Origin: a virus
Strand: one strand, 5' to 3'
Length of the DNA stretch: 44,337 nucleotides
Virus record (IMG/VR): IMGVR_UViG_3300026521_000028
Location: 1 to 44,337 of that record
A program made the position numbers and the translations under genes. Each line of letters opens with the position of its first letter. Within the stretch, counting starts at the first letter, position 1. Shown here in pieces: positions 1-7,819 of this stretch. Under the pieces are notes generated by a model, which worked only from the letters and a program-made list of their open reading frames with translations, was not told the origin of the DNA and did no database searches.

Positions 1-144
1 GTTCAAGTTTACCTTTAGCTGTTAAAACTTCTCGTTCATATTTTGATGTATCTATGTTACCAGCTTTTAGCTCTTTTAGCTCTGCTTGTAATAAAGCCTG
101 TTTCTCTGCTAATTGGTTGTAACTATAATCTAAACTCTTAAGTT
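1..144. repeat. Terminal overlap, left copy (duplicates 44194-44337)
   Basis: Bases 1-144 repeat the last 144 bases of the window. The only differences are at 127-128 (AA here, CC at 44320-44321). The copies lie in the same codon phase of the gp16-like gene, so this is best explained as the overlap of a circularised assembly. The two differences change two adjacent codons (Asp-Tyr here, Glu-Asp at the other end), which suggests strain variants or contig-end errors. Confidence 0.9.
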
Positions 145-1807
145 TCTTACCTATTTTACTAGATAATCTCGCACTATCTTTAGCTTTGACTTCAGCTTTA
201 GTCAATAGAGCATCTACATCAGCCTTATGTTGTTTATCTAAATCTTTTTGCATTTTATCAGCAGCTTCTAACTCAGACCTAAGGTTCTTTATATCTTCTC
301 TATGTTTTGAAACATCCTTCATAGGTCTAACATATTCTGGTTTAGCTTTAGCTATTGCAGTAACTTCTTTAAGTTTAGCTTCTAAGTTTTGTATTTTAGC
401 TTTCTGCTCTTCAATACTTTTTAGTAAATTTGCATTAGGCTTCTTACCATATAGCTTCTGAGAACCTTTAAGTTTCTTGTTAAGTTCCTTTAGGTTTCCT
501 GATATGTTTTTAGCACTATCTTTAGCCTTATTAACTTTCTCAATAGCTTTATCATATGCTTTCCTAGCTTTATTGTGTGCTATTTTAGACTCTAAAGCCT
601 CTGAAACTCTCTTAAGTTTGTTTTGGACTGATGTTTTCATCTTAGCTATTGTAGATGTTTCTTTATCATAAACTACTTTTAGCTTCTCAGCGTTTGTAAC
701 AGCTTCTTTAAGATGTCCTTCACTAGCTAGATAATCCTCTCTACTCTTTAAAGTTTCCAAACCTTTCTTTTGTTTCAAGAAGTGTTCACTCTGAGTAGCA
801 GCATCATCAAAAGTAGTCTTAAGTTCTGCGTGAGTCTTTAAACCTTCTTCTTTTAAAGCTATTACATCTTCTAACTCTTTTTGTTTAGCTCCTATCTCTT
901 GCTCTAATAACTGTTTCTTAGTAACTGTTTTTACTGAGCCATCTTCATTTTTAATTACAAAGTTAGAACCTTCAGGTTTTCTAGTTACAATATGACTTAA
1001 CCAACCAGCTGTTGTACCTAAAGCACCACCAAAACCAGCTGTATAAGCATATGTTTTGTCTGAAGCCTCTGTACCTGTAACCAGGTCATAACCATATTGA
1101 CTCATTACTGCTTGAGATGTACCCATCATAGTACCAGCAAGTATCTTATGTCTCTCAGCTAATTGTATAGCCTTTGTACCAGTTTTAGTCATCTTAAATG
1201 CAGACCCAGCACCTAATGTTACAAGAGAGTCCACATCAGTTAATGAAGCTACAAACATACCAATATAATCAACTAATTCAGCATCTTGTGCTGCGTGTTG
1301 TTTCTCTCTTTCTTTATCTTGTATATAATAGAGTCTTCTTGCGAAGTCATATTGAGTCTTTATGTTTCCATCAGCATTTAACTGTGCTATAATCTCATTA
1401 GGTAAATCTTGAGTAGCCTTGAAATACATATCATCAGTCATAGGTGTATGTTTCAAGCTGTTAAGTTTCTCATCAGCTCTTGCAAAGTAAATATCGTTCC
1501 ACTCTTCTTCAGTCACTACATTACCTTGAGGGTCTATAAAACCTCCATCAGTTTCTTTGTAGTCTTGCATTATTTGAGAAGATGGAGCTAACTTAGCATA
1601 TGCAGCTCCTTCATCAAATTGCTTTTCCAAAGTGTATTTATCACCCATACCACCAAACATAGTAGTAGAGTTCATCAGGTCCTCAAAAGGTGTAACCTCT
1701 CTACCACCAGCCTTAACACTAAAATCCTGTGTAGGAGCTTCAGGTTCAGGTTTGTGTTCTACACCTCTAATACCCTCAGCGTCCTTTAATATATCATAAG
1801 CTTCCAT
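1..1807 (-). CDS. Internal virion protein, gp16-like, N-terminal part (runs off window start)
   Basis: This open frame starts at an ATG at 1807 behind a good Shine-Dalgarno (AAGGAGG just upstream) and stays open for 602 codons to the window edge. Joined across the circular overlap it continues in the same frame into 41933..44193, giving about 1355 aa, close to T7 gp16 (1318 aa). It directly follows the gp15-like gene, the T7 order. By homology of position it should be an ejected internal core protein that helps DNA cross the cell envelope. Residues about 1-190 look globular, then come weakly hydrophobic stretches (for example VDYIGMFVASLT). From about residue 290 a long Lys/Glu/Ala/Leu-rich coiled-coil-like region fills the rest of this part. 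I see no lytic transglycosylase domain at the N-terminus, unlike T7 gp16. The assignment rests on size, position and neighbours rather than on a motif. Confidence 0.8.
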   Translation of the reverse strand, partial: MEAYDILKDAEGIRGVEHKPEPEAPTQDFSVKAGGREVTPFEDLMNSTTMFGGMGDKYTLEKQFDEGAAYAKLAPSSQIMQDYKETDGGFIDPQGNVVTEEEWNDIYFARADEKLNSLKHTPMTDDMYFKATQDLPNEIIAQLNADGNIKTQYDFARRLYYIQDKEREKQHAAQDAELVDYIGMFVASLTDVDSLVTLGAGSAFKMTKTGTKAIQLAERHKILAGTMMGTSQAVMSQYGYDLVTGTEASDKTYAYTAGFGGALGTTAGWLSHIVTRKPEGSNFVIKNEDGSVKTVTKKQLLEQEIGAKQKELEDVIALKEEGLKTHAELKTTFDDAATQSEHFLKQKKGLETLKSREDYLASEGHLKEAVTNAEKLKVVYDKETSTIAKMKTSVQNKLKRVSEALESKIAHNKARKAYDKAIEKVNKAKDSAKNISGNLKELNKKLKGSQKLYGKKPNANLLKSIEEQKAKIQNLEAKLKEVTAIAKAKPEYVRPMKDVSKHREDIKNLRSELEAADKMQKDLDKQHKADVDALLTKAEVKAKDSARLSSKIGKKLKSLDYSYNQLAEKQALLQAELKELKAGNIDTSKYEREVLTAKGKLE

Positions 1808-1822
1808 TTGACCTCCTTACAG

Positions 1823-3985
1823 CTAGTGTAGAAGCCAATTAGGTACTCCAGCTGTATATTTTGAATTTGTTAACTGTGCATCAACCGACTTAGGTTTATA
1901 TGCACTTGCGACTGTTTGCTTAAAGAAAGCAGCTATTTTATCATCTGTTGTAATAACAGGTATCTGAGCACCATTCTTTTTATGGTACACTATCTTTGTT
2001 TTGTTTCCTGGTATGTCAATTATCTCTACAGGAGAGTCTGCATACGCATTGTTTGTCAATAGATGTAACTGTTTATGTAAAGCCACTTCCACTTCATCAG
2101 TAACATCACCTTCAACAGTAATTAAGTCTAGTAACTTAGGGCTAAGTTTTACATCACCTCCAACATCTTGAAGACCATATATCTTCTCAGTAAGTTGTTC
2201 AGCTTTCTTAACATCTCTTGTAAGCACATAGGCTTTTCGTAGATAGTCCTCTGCTTCCTTACCGTAACCACCAGCACTAAGATTGAACTTAGCCTTAGCT
2301 TTAGCATACTCTTGATTACCAGCTATAGTTTTTTCTACTTCTTGTACTGAGTCAGGGTTTAACATAATCTCTCTGTAAGCTTCTGCAAAACTTGGGTTCT
2401 CTGATACAAAAGTAGATAACTCATAAATCTCTTTATCTTTAGCACTAATATAAGCCTTTAGCTCTCTTGGATACTTACTCCACTTATCAGCTAACCTTAT
2501 TGCAACACCACGAGCGTCAGCTTCAATAGCTGGTATCTTACCATCTTTTGTATCTACTGGTTCATTGATTATTACATCTCTCTGTTGGTTTATATAAGAA
2601 CTTACAGTATCTTTAGTACCTCCATAGCTCTTATAAGTATTTAGTATCTCAAGTGCAGTATCAACTTGTGACTCATCACCTGAAGATAATATATCAAGAG
2701 CCTTAACAACTTGAGCTTTAATTTTAGGTTTAACCTCTTGTTTTACATCATCTGGTAATACATCATAATCTGCTTTGTTTAGAATACCACCAGCGTCAAG
2801 ATGTTGATTTACTAAAGAAGCCTTTTGATATGAAGAACTCTTCAAACTATCTTTATGTAACTGCATTAGAGTAGCTCTTCTACCCATAGGAGTATTTAGG
2901 TCAAAACCATTAGCTTCTGCTTCCAACTCTAAGTAAGGTTTAATCTTCTTATAGTTAGGTGAAGATGTATCCACATCAACAGAACCATCTGGGAAATTTT
3001 GTATCTTAATACCTTGTATCAAAGGAACTAAAGGTGTAAAACTTCCTGATAATACTGCTGCTTTTATTTGTCCTTTAAATGCTTTGGTATTACCTGAAGT
3101 CTTAGAGCTATAATAAGTTTGAGCTTTTACCATCATTAACTGATAGCTAGGAGTATTTAGAATATCCTCATCAGTTGTTGTATTAGCATCTAAGAATTTC
3201 TTAAGTAATACTTTGTTACTTTTGATAGCTTCAACATCTTTAAGAGCCTTAGTATAGTAAAAGTTTCTTACATCAAACTCACTCATCTGTAAGGCTTGTA
3301 ACCCTTTCTCAGTAGAGATTTTCTTAAAGTCATTTATAATAGTAGCAACATTAACACCACTCCTAACAGTATCCATTACAACTGGAGTAACACTAGCGTC
3401 TAGCACTTCCTTTTTGTTTGCTATTAAGCTATGAGTCAGTTTCTTGTTTAAACCATCAAATGTTGTAAACCCTGTACTCATAGAGTAAGCTATTGCTTTT
3501 TGCTTAGTCTCTTCGTCCATACCATTAAAGAACTCTGAGTCTCCTATAGAGTAATTACCGTTATTATCAACTGTTACACCATATGGAGATAATACTTTGT
3601 CTTTAAAGTCAATCAAGTATCTACCGTAGTCTGTACGCTTACCACCAGCAACATCAGCAGCCTCTGTTGTAGTTAGTTGAGCATTGAAACCTAAGTTAGC
3701 CTTAGAGAACTCAGTTTTATACTGCTCTAATAATACTCTTTGCTTCTTCTCGTTCTCTCTACGAGTCTCTTCTTTTTCTTTGGTTTGTATATTACCTACT
3801 GTGCTAATAAGTCTAGCAGTATTACTAATAGCCTTACTAACTGATTGCCATTTTCTAACACCACTATTATCTTGAATAGCAGTAGCTACTTTAGTATCCC
3901 TTTGTTTAGGAGCTCTTACAGTAGCGTCTTGTGTTATTGAAAGTGGCTTTAAGTTACCACTATACCCTAATAAATCGTTTACCAT
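1823..3985 (-). CDS. Internal virion protein, gp15-like
   Basis: 720 aa, close to T7 gp15 (747 aa), and placed between the gp14-like and gp16-like genes exactly as in T7. In T7-like phages this protein forms part of the internal core and is ejected with gp14 and gp16 to build the trans-envelope DNA conduit. The sequence is mostly helical, with many Lys/Glu/Ala/Leu-rich stretches, has no signal peptide or clear membrane segment, and ends in NWLLH. The ATG at 3985 has the Shine-Dalgarno AAGGAGG about 7 bases upstream. It is 9 bases from the gp14-like stop and 15 bases before the gp16-like start, so it is part of a tightly packed late operon. No catalytic motif is visible and the function is inferred from size and synteny. 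Confidence 0.8.
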   Translation of the reverse strand: MVNDLLGYSGNLKPLSITQDATVRAPKQRDTKVATAIQDNSGVRKWQSVSKAISNTARLISTVGNIQTKEKEETRRENEKKQRVLLEQYKTEFSKANLGFNAQLTTTEAADVAGGKRTDYGRYLIDFKDKVLSPYGVTVDNNGNYSIGDSEFFNGMDEETKQKAIAYSMSTGFTTFDGLNKKLTHSLIANKKEVLDASVTPVVMDTVRSGVNVATIINDFKKISTEKGLQALQMSEFDVRNFYYTKALKDVEAIKSNKVLLKKFLDANTTTDEDILNTPSYQLMMVKAQTYYSSKTSGNTKAFKGQIKAAVLSGSFTPLVPLIQGIKIQNFPDGSVDVDTSSPNYKKIKPYLELEAEANGFDLNTPMGRRATLMQLHKDSLKSSSYQKASLVNQHLDAGGILNKADYDVLPDDVKQEVKPKIKAQVVKALDILSSGDESQVDTALEILNTYKSYGGTKDTVSSYINQQRDVIINEPVDTKDGKIPAIEADARGVAIRLADKWSKYPRELKAYISAKDKEIYELSTFVSENPSFAEAYREIMLNPDSVQEVEKTIAGNQEYAKAKAKFNLSAGGYGKEAEDYLRKAYVLTRDVKKAEQLTEKIYGLQDVGGDVKLSPKLLDLITVEGDVTDEVEVALHKQLHLLTNNAYADSPVEIIDIPGNKTKIVYHKKNGAQIPVITTDDKIAAFFKQTVASAYKPKSVDAQLTNSKYTAGVPNWLLH

Positions 3986-3994
3986 AATTCCTCC

Positions 3995-4639
3995 TTAACT
4001 TGGGACTTTTAAACCAACTGCTGAACCAGCACTTGCACCACTTGCTGCACCACCTACACCAGCAGCTATTACACCAGCTGTACCTGTAGAAGTTGAATAT
4101 GTGTAACCTCTAACTTCTTGATTGTTAGCTTGATTGATTGCATTAGATAAATCAATATCTAAGTTTAAGTTCTCACTCTCATAATTCATTCTCATCATCT
4201 CAAGGTTATCACCAACAGCTCTATGTTGAGCCTCAGCACCTTGAATTATTGTACCTTTAGCCATAGAAGCCTGAATTGACTGAGCGTTCTTAAGGCGTTC
4301 TGCAAGTCTCCCTGAGATATGTTTTGTTGCTAAAGCATTATCTGTTACACTCTGAGCACTTGCCAGTTGCATCTCAAAGTTTGTAAGTTTAGTAGCAGTA
4401 GCTTGATTTATAACTTTGTTTGTATCTACAGTTTTATCTGCTTTTATGTTAAATCTTCTTAAGAGTTCAGCTCGTCTCTTCTTAGCGTCAGCCTCAGCTA
4501 ACTTTCTACTTCTATCAGCAGCTTGTGTATTTGCTGCATTTGCATCAGCTGCTCTTTGGTCAGCTGCATTATTAGCTTGGTCAGCTGCATACATACTAGC
4601 ACCAGCTACAACAACAGCAGCAGTAATTACTCCACCCAT
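3995..4639 (-). CDS. Internal virion protein, gp14-like
   Basis: 214 aa (T7 gp14 is 196 aa). It opens with a Gly/Ala/Val-rich hydrophobic segment (about residues 2-20) followed by a long Ala/Arg/Lys/Gln-rich helical region, and ends in a Gly/Ala/Ser-rich tail (about residues 185-210). This layout is typical of gp14, which in T7 inserts into the outer membrane after ejection. The start at 4639 has AGGAGA 4 bases upstream and overlaps the end of the preceding cupin-like gene by 13 bases. It is followed by gp15-like and gp16-like genes, and this gene trio is the main support. Confidence 0.75.
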   Translation of the reverse strand: MGGVITAAVVVAGASMYAADQANNAADQRAADANAANTQAADRSRKLAEADAKKRRAELLRRFNIKADKTVDTNKVINQATATKLTNFEMQLASAQSVTDNALATKHISGRLAERLKNAQSIQASMAKGTIIQGAEAQHRAVGDNLEMMRMNYESENLNLDIDLSNAINQANNQEVRGYTYSTSTGTAGVIAAGVGGAASGASAGSAVGLKVPS

Positions 4640-5034
4640 AGCTTCTCCTTATAAATCTCTTCTTCAAATAATTCTTGTTCAGCTTCCTCTACAGTAGTAG
4701 CATCTGTTCTAAACACATTAGCCCAAAGTACATCAGTTAGACAATATCCAATCTTTTGTACACCCTTAGCATTAATAAAGGTCTGAGGTGCTTCTAATAC
4801 AACCTCCTTCTCACCATTACTAACTACTATCTTACCTTCTAATAATATATTGTAACAATCTTCTTTATGATGTGCTCCAATCAACATAGTACCTTGTAGA
4901 GCAAACATCTCTCTGTAATACATACCATTAAGAAACATATGACGAACTGGTGGTTCATACACAGTATCTAACTGTTGTAATTGATGTTGTAACTCGTTAA
5001 TCTCTTCCTGTATAACGATAGACTTTTGTCCCAT
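4627..5034 (-). CDS. Cupin-like virion-associated protein
   Basis: 135 aa from the ATG at 5034, chosen because GGAGG lies 7 bases upstream; a longer reading from 5049 would put that site inside the gene. The middle of the protein (about residues 30-105) has a cupin-like pattern: a His-containing strand around RHMFLNGMYYREM, then HHKEDCYNILLEGKIVV, then FINAKGVQKIGYCLTD. Small cupin-like proteins sit next to gp14 genes in many T7-like phages of aquatic bacteria. The acidic C-terminus (residues about 115-135) is probably a tail peptide. The start overlaps the preceding gene and the end overlaps the gp14-like gene, so translation is probably coupled. The biochemical role is unknown. Confidence 0.6.
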   Translation of the reverse strand: MGQKSIVIQEEINELQHQLQQLDTVYEPPVRHMFLNGMYYREMFALQGTMLIGAHHKEDCYNILLEGKIVVSNGEKEVVLEAPQTFINAKGVQKIGYCLTDVLWANVFRTDATTVEEAEQELFEEEIYKEKLWVE

Positions 5035-5269
5035 CTTTGAACCTCCCATCTAGTTCACTATGATTTCTCCAATAAGAGTCTTGCTGAGTACAAAAGTAAA
5101 TCTCTTGGTCTACAAACTCTTCTCTAAACAACTTATTAGCCATTCTATATAATAGTCGTTTGTTAGGACCTCCAATATGGATTATGAATACACCTTTTGG
5201 AGCTTCACTATACTGCCAAACTATATAATTCAATCCTTCACTATAACATTCACAATCAGTTATATTCAT
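4997..5269 (-). CDS. Unknown small protein in the internal virion protein operon
   Basis: 90 aa, starting at an ATG with AAGGAGG 5-6 bases upstream. It has no membrane segment. It overlaps the following cupin-like gene by 38 bases, which indicates coupled translation in the late operon. It holds the position of T7 gene 13 (upstream of gene 14). The segment GVFIIHIGGPNKRLLYRMANKLF could belong to an alpha/beta fold such as GNAT, to which T7 gp13 is related, but the match is too weak to assign. Apart from the coding pattern and context nothing shows its role. Confidence 0.55.
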   Translation of the reverse strand: MNITDCECYSEGLNYIVWQYSEAPKGVFIIHIGGPNKRLLYRMANKLFREEFVDQEIYFCTQQDSYWRNHSELDGRFKDGTKVYRYTGRD

Positions 5270-5328
5270 ATTACCTCCTTATCGTAATTATAAATACCCT
5301 AGAAGGCTCAAAGAGCCCTCAGAGGTAG

Positions 5329-5508
5329 TTACCTAAGGAGACTCCGTAGTTTTACAGCTCTTCGCCTTATTCTACGATTTTGACTCTCCATCCAGTTTCT
5401 TATCAAGTATGTTGCTGAGTAGTTAAACTTATCACTCAGTGTCTGTATAACACTTTTAAGATATTCGTTTTCTCTTTTAACAGCTTCTAACTCTTCCTTA
5501 ATTGTCAT
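5329..5508 (-). CDS. Small coiled-coil basic protein, 59 aa
   Basis: ATG at 5508 with AAGGA 6 bases upstream, ending TAA at 5329-5331. The first half is a charged coiled-coil-like helix (MTIKEELEAVKRENEYLKS), the second half is strongly basic with an RNRRIRRRAVKLRS-like tail. The basic end could bind nucleic acid. It fills what would otherwise be a 280-base gap. A short hairpin (GGCTC-AAA-GAGCC at 5305-5317) lies between its stop and the next gene and could attenuate transcription, although no good T-run follows. Confidence 0.55.
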   Translation of the reverse strand: MTIKEELEAVKRENEYLKSVIQTLSDKFNYSATYLIRNWMESQNRRIRRRAVKLRSLLR

Positions 5509-5547
5509 TACTAATCCTTAGTGTACATTAACTACTCAGTGTTTACA

Positions 5548-6384
5548 TTATGACACTGAAGTCTCGTTACCTTCTTCATCTGTTATTGTAAAATCAATAT
5601 GTGGTCTACCATAACTCACAACCATACTGATATTGAAGCTGTTAGAACTTGCATCAAATAAAATCTCATCCTCTACAAAACAAGCTCTATCATAAGCAAC
5701 AACTTTAGCAGTCTTCTCATCTACTTTAGCAAACCCATTGCTAGTAAGTAAGGCACCTTTATCATCTACTGAACCTATGAACTTGTAATCATCCACAGAA
5801 GAAAAACCAAAACTAGATAAATCTATAGTAAGCTCTCCAGTATCACTATCAAAAGTACCCTCAACAGCTGTATATAAATCACCACCAGCGTTCCAAGCAT
5901 TACCTAATATAACTAAAGCATCAAACACATCATTAGCTGTTCCAGATTTAGAGAAGATATTAGCTAATATTTCAATTTGTGTAAGTACTTCTTCAATGTT
6001 TATAGTAGTTTTTCTTGACACTACAGTATCTGTAGCTACATCCTCAAGTAATCCACTTGTAAGAGTAATGTTATTGTCAGATATACTGTCAATAGTGTAC
6101 TCTTCATCTAATATTACAATAGTGTTACCAGCTTTAAACCCTAAAACATCTTCAACAGTTATTACTGTATCATCCTTAGCTGCATCAGCAGTTACTTTAG
6201 TTTCAATAGCTGTAAGTAAGTCTAAGTAATCTTTAAGGTCTTTAAGCTCTTTTACAACATCACTGTTCAGTTCGTTTTGTCCTGATAGTAACTCATCAAT
6301 TCTATCCTGAGCGTTAGCAATGTTTGCTTTTGTAAATGGACTTGTAGACCTTGGTGTTAATGTTAGTTCTGTTCCTAATCCCAT
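5548..6384 (-). CDS. Putative virion or tail-associated protein, unknown family
   Basis: 278 aa. The N-terminal 65 residues are charged and helical (a likely coiled coil around IDELLSGQNELNSDVVKELK). Next comes a beta-rich, Val/Asp/Thr-rich domain (about 70-125) that resembles the small beta-sandwich modules of phage tail proteins (KVTADAAKDDTVITVEDVLG). The C-terminal half is beta-rich and acidic. Start ATG at 6384 with AAGGAAATA upstream. It sits in the late region between the lysis genes and the internal virion proteins, so a structural role is likely, but I do not recognise the family. Confidence 0.6.
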   Translation of the reverse strand: MGLGTELTLTPRSTSPFTKANIANAQDRIDELLSGQNELNSDVVKELKDLKDYLDLLTAIETKVTADAAKDDTVITVEDVLGFKAGNTIVILDEEYTIDSISDNNITLTSGLLEDVATDTVVSRKTTINIEEVLTQIEILANIFSKSGTANDVFDALVILGNAWNAGGDLYTAVEGTFDSDTGELTIDLSSFGFSSVDDYKFIGSVDDKGALLTSNGFAKVDEKTAKVVAYDRACFVEDEILFDASSNSFNISMVVSYGRPHIDFTITDEEGNETSVS

Positions 6385-6468
6385 ATTATTTCCTTATAAA
6401 TATTATTTGTTGTGTTTAGCATACACACACATTTAAGCGTTGCCTTCCACCCACCTTACATTATTTAC

Positions 6469-6789
6469 CTATGATTTTAACACTACAAGGCTTGTAGCAT
6501 CATTATCAGACTTTACCTTAACAGTATCAAGACCTACAGTAACATTTAAGTATTGTTTAGTACCATTATCTTGCTCAAAGTCAATATAAGTATTTCCACC
6601 ATCTATAGAATATTTACAAGTATCACTAGCTTTAACTAAAACTCCTCGTTTGTTAGTAACATCTATATCAAGAACATCACCAGCTGTTGCTAAATATGTA
6701 GGCACCATTGACTCTACTGCTACATTGCTATCTAAGTCTGCTATAGCTCCACTATTTATTATTTTTGTTCCATTAGTTGTAATTGCCAT
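6469..6789 (-). CDS. Putative small structural protein, 106 aa
   Basis: Begins MAITTNGTKI, an opening it shares in style with the capsid and fibre genes here. The rest is beta-rich, Asp/Val/Thr-rich and lacks membrane segments. Its ATG overlaps the TAA of the frameshifted amidase (TAATG at 6787-6791), so it is translationally coupled to that product. A decoration or tail-associated protein is a reasonable guess from composition and late-region position; nothing more specific is visible. The 80 bases behind it contain no gene. Confidence 0.6.
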   Translation of the reverse strand: MAITTNGTKIINSGAIADLDSNVAVESMVPTYLATAGDVLDIDVTNKRGVLVKASDTCKYSIDGGNTYIDFEQDNGTKQYLNVTVGLDTVKVKSDNDATSLVVLKS

Positions 6790-7372
6790 TACAAACTCCT
6801 TTCTATTTTAAATTTATCCACATCAAAGTTAGGACAGGTTTTAGGACTTACCATATAGTGCCCAAGTATTGTATCATAAGATACATCAAACTCTTTTATT
6901 AAACTCTCTAGGCTATCAAATTGTTCTTTAGTAAACTCATCTATACCTATCAAACATATACCAACATAATTATTGTAACCCTTAGCGTGAGCACCTTGCT
7001 TTGTTAGAGGTCTACCAGATTGTACAGTACCATCCTCTAATATTACATAGTGGTAGCCTATGCAATCAAAACCACGCTCTCTATGCCATCTATCTATAGT
7101 AGAGACATCATCACCCCTACCTTGCGGACTATCTGAGCAGTGGATTACAATACCATCTACTTTCCCAGCGTTTTACATACACCATCAAATACATCCTCCG
7201 TTGTAGGGTTATGTTTTGAAGCTGCTATACCATCAATCATAGTAAGTGCTAGGTCTTTACCTATTCCATTCTTTTTTGACTTTAGTAGTTTGTTTATACC
7301 AAGCCCTATAAGCTCCTCAGCTGCTTTGCTGGTAGCTAATTTTAATAATAGTTTTATTATCATATTAATCAC
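6789..7372 (-). CDS. Endolysin: T7-lysozyme-like N-acetylmuramoyl-L-alanine amidase, made by -1 frameshift
   Basis: Expected 194 aa: 71 aa read in frame from 7372, then a -1 slip at GGGAAAG (7160-7166), then 123 aa of amidase to the TAA at 6789-6791. In the 123-aa part, counted from the Val after the slip, His7, Tyr36, His101, Lys107 and Cys109 match the T7 lysozyme zinc ligands and catalytic residues His17, Tyr46, His122, Lys128 and Cys130, with the same internal spacings (29 residues between the first pair, 8 between the last His and Cys). The amidase frame is closed by TAA just upstream of the heptamer and has no ATG, GTG or TTG before the first zinc ligand. It should cut the amide bond between muramic acid and L-alanine in the periplasm. 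The N-terminal helix could anchor or export it. A sequencing indel in GGGAAA is the main alternative. Confidence 0.8.
7157..7372 (-). CDS. Short in-frame product of the frameshift locus: hydrophobic N-helix protein
   Basis: 71 aa from GTG at 7372; a GTG two codons earlier (7378) gives 73 aa. The inner GTG is preferred because GGAGGG ends 5 bases before it. The N-terminal 22 residues are hydrophobic with one Lys-rich break (MIIKLLLKLATSK), followed by an amphipathic helix and a polar tail ending TLGK, then TAG. It could be a holin or antiholin-like partner, or merely the leader of the frameshifted endolysin. It overlaps the preceding holin-like gene by 4 bases if the outer GTG is used. No family recognised. 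Confidence 0.65.
   Translation of the reverse strand: MINMIIKLLLKLATSKAAEELIGLGINKLLKSKKNGIGKDLALTMIDGIAASKHNPTTEDVFDGVCKTLGK
7160..7166 (-). other. Programmed -1 ribosomal frameshift site GGGAAAG
   Basis: Read on the minus strand the zero-frame codons are CTG GGA AAG TAG, giving an exact X XXY YYZ heptamer, G GGA AAG, with the stop codon directly behind it. Slipping back one base leads to GGG AAA GTA GAT and into the amidase frame. The same heptamer drives the lambda G/GT frameshift. A GGAGG lies 28 bases upstream (7195-7199), farther than the stimulatory site in dnaX. I see no convincing stem-loop immediately downstream. Confidence 0.7.
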
Positions 7373-7374
7373 AA

Positions 7375-7683
7375 TCACCCTCCTAATAGTAACTTAAGGT
7401 TATCAATACCTATGTAACCTAGTAGTAGACTAACTCCACTCGCTATGTAAAACATTTGAGTAAGTTTAGTAACCTCAGACTCTATGCTATCGTATTTCTT
7501 CATTTCAGCCTCATCGTGACTCTTGAAGAATACTGTAAGCTCATCCATCTTATCTAATAATGCCTTATCTCTCTCTATAGCTACAGCTTGATGTACTTCC
7601 ATCTTTCGTATTCTATCGAATAGTTCATTAAGGTCTTTCTTTGTATCATTTATAAATACACCTATAACTTCATTATCCATCAT
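7375..7683 (-). CDS. Holin-like protein (XhlA-type coiled coil plus C-terminal membrane segment)
   Basis: 102 aa. Residues about 5-75 form a charged coiled-coil-like region (LDKMDELTVFFKSHDEAEMK) and residues about 79-97 a single hydrophobic segment (FYIASGVSLLLGYIGI). This layout is typical of haemolysin XhlA-family phage proteins, small membrane proteins next to endolysins that cooperate in lysis. ATG at 7683 with AGGAGA close upstream. A second ATG directly follows it. It lies immediately upstream of the amidase locus and overlaps it, which fits a lysis cassette. The family call is from architecture only. Confidence 0.65.
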   Translation of the reverse strand: MMDNEVIGVFINDTKKDLNELFDRIRKMEVHQAVAIERDKALLDKMDELTVFFKSHDEAEMKKYDSIESEVTKLTQMFYIASGVSLLLGYIGIDNLKLLLGG

Positions 7684-7819
7684 ATCTCCTTTTGTACACC
7701 TTAGTTGAGCTAGTCTTTAGGTTAATTTGTCCAATTAACTCACTACTTTTATAAGGTTTATACTTATCTGTAATTTACTTGTCCATAAGTTTCAACTTTA
7801 CTTTATTTTCACTCATTAT

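Noticed and set aside
1-144. True direct terminal repeats at the window ends
   Set aside because: The ends lie inside one structural gene in matching phase, whereas T7-like phages have ends between terminase and early genes. An assembly overlap is simpler.
5301-5320. Strong terminator before the 90-aa gene
   Set aside because: Only a 5-bp stem without a T-run; kept as a note in the 59-aa gene entry.
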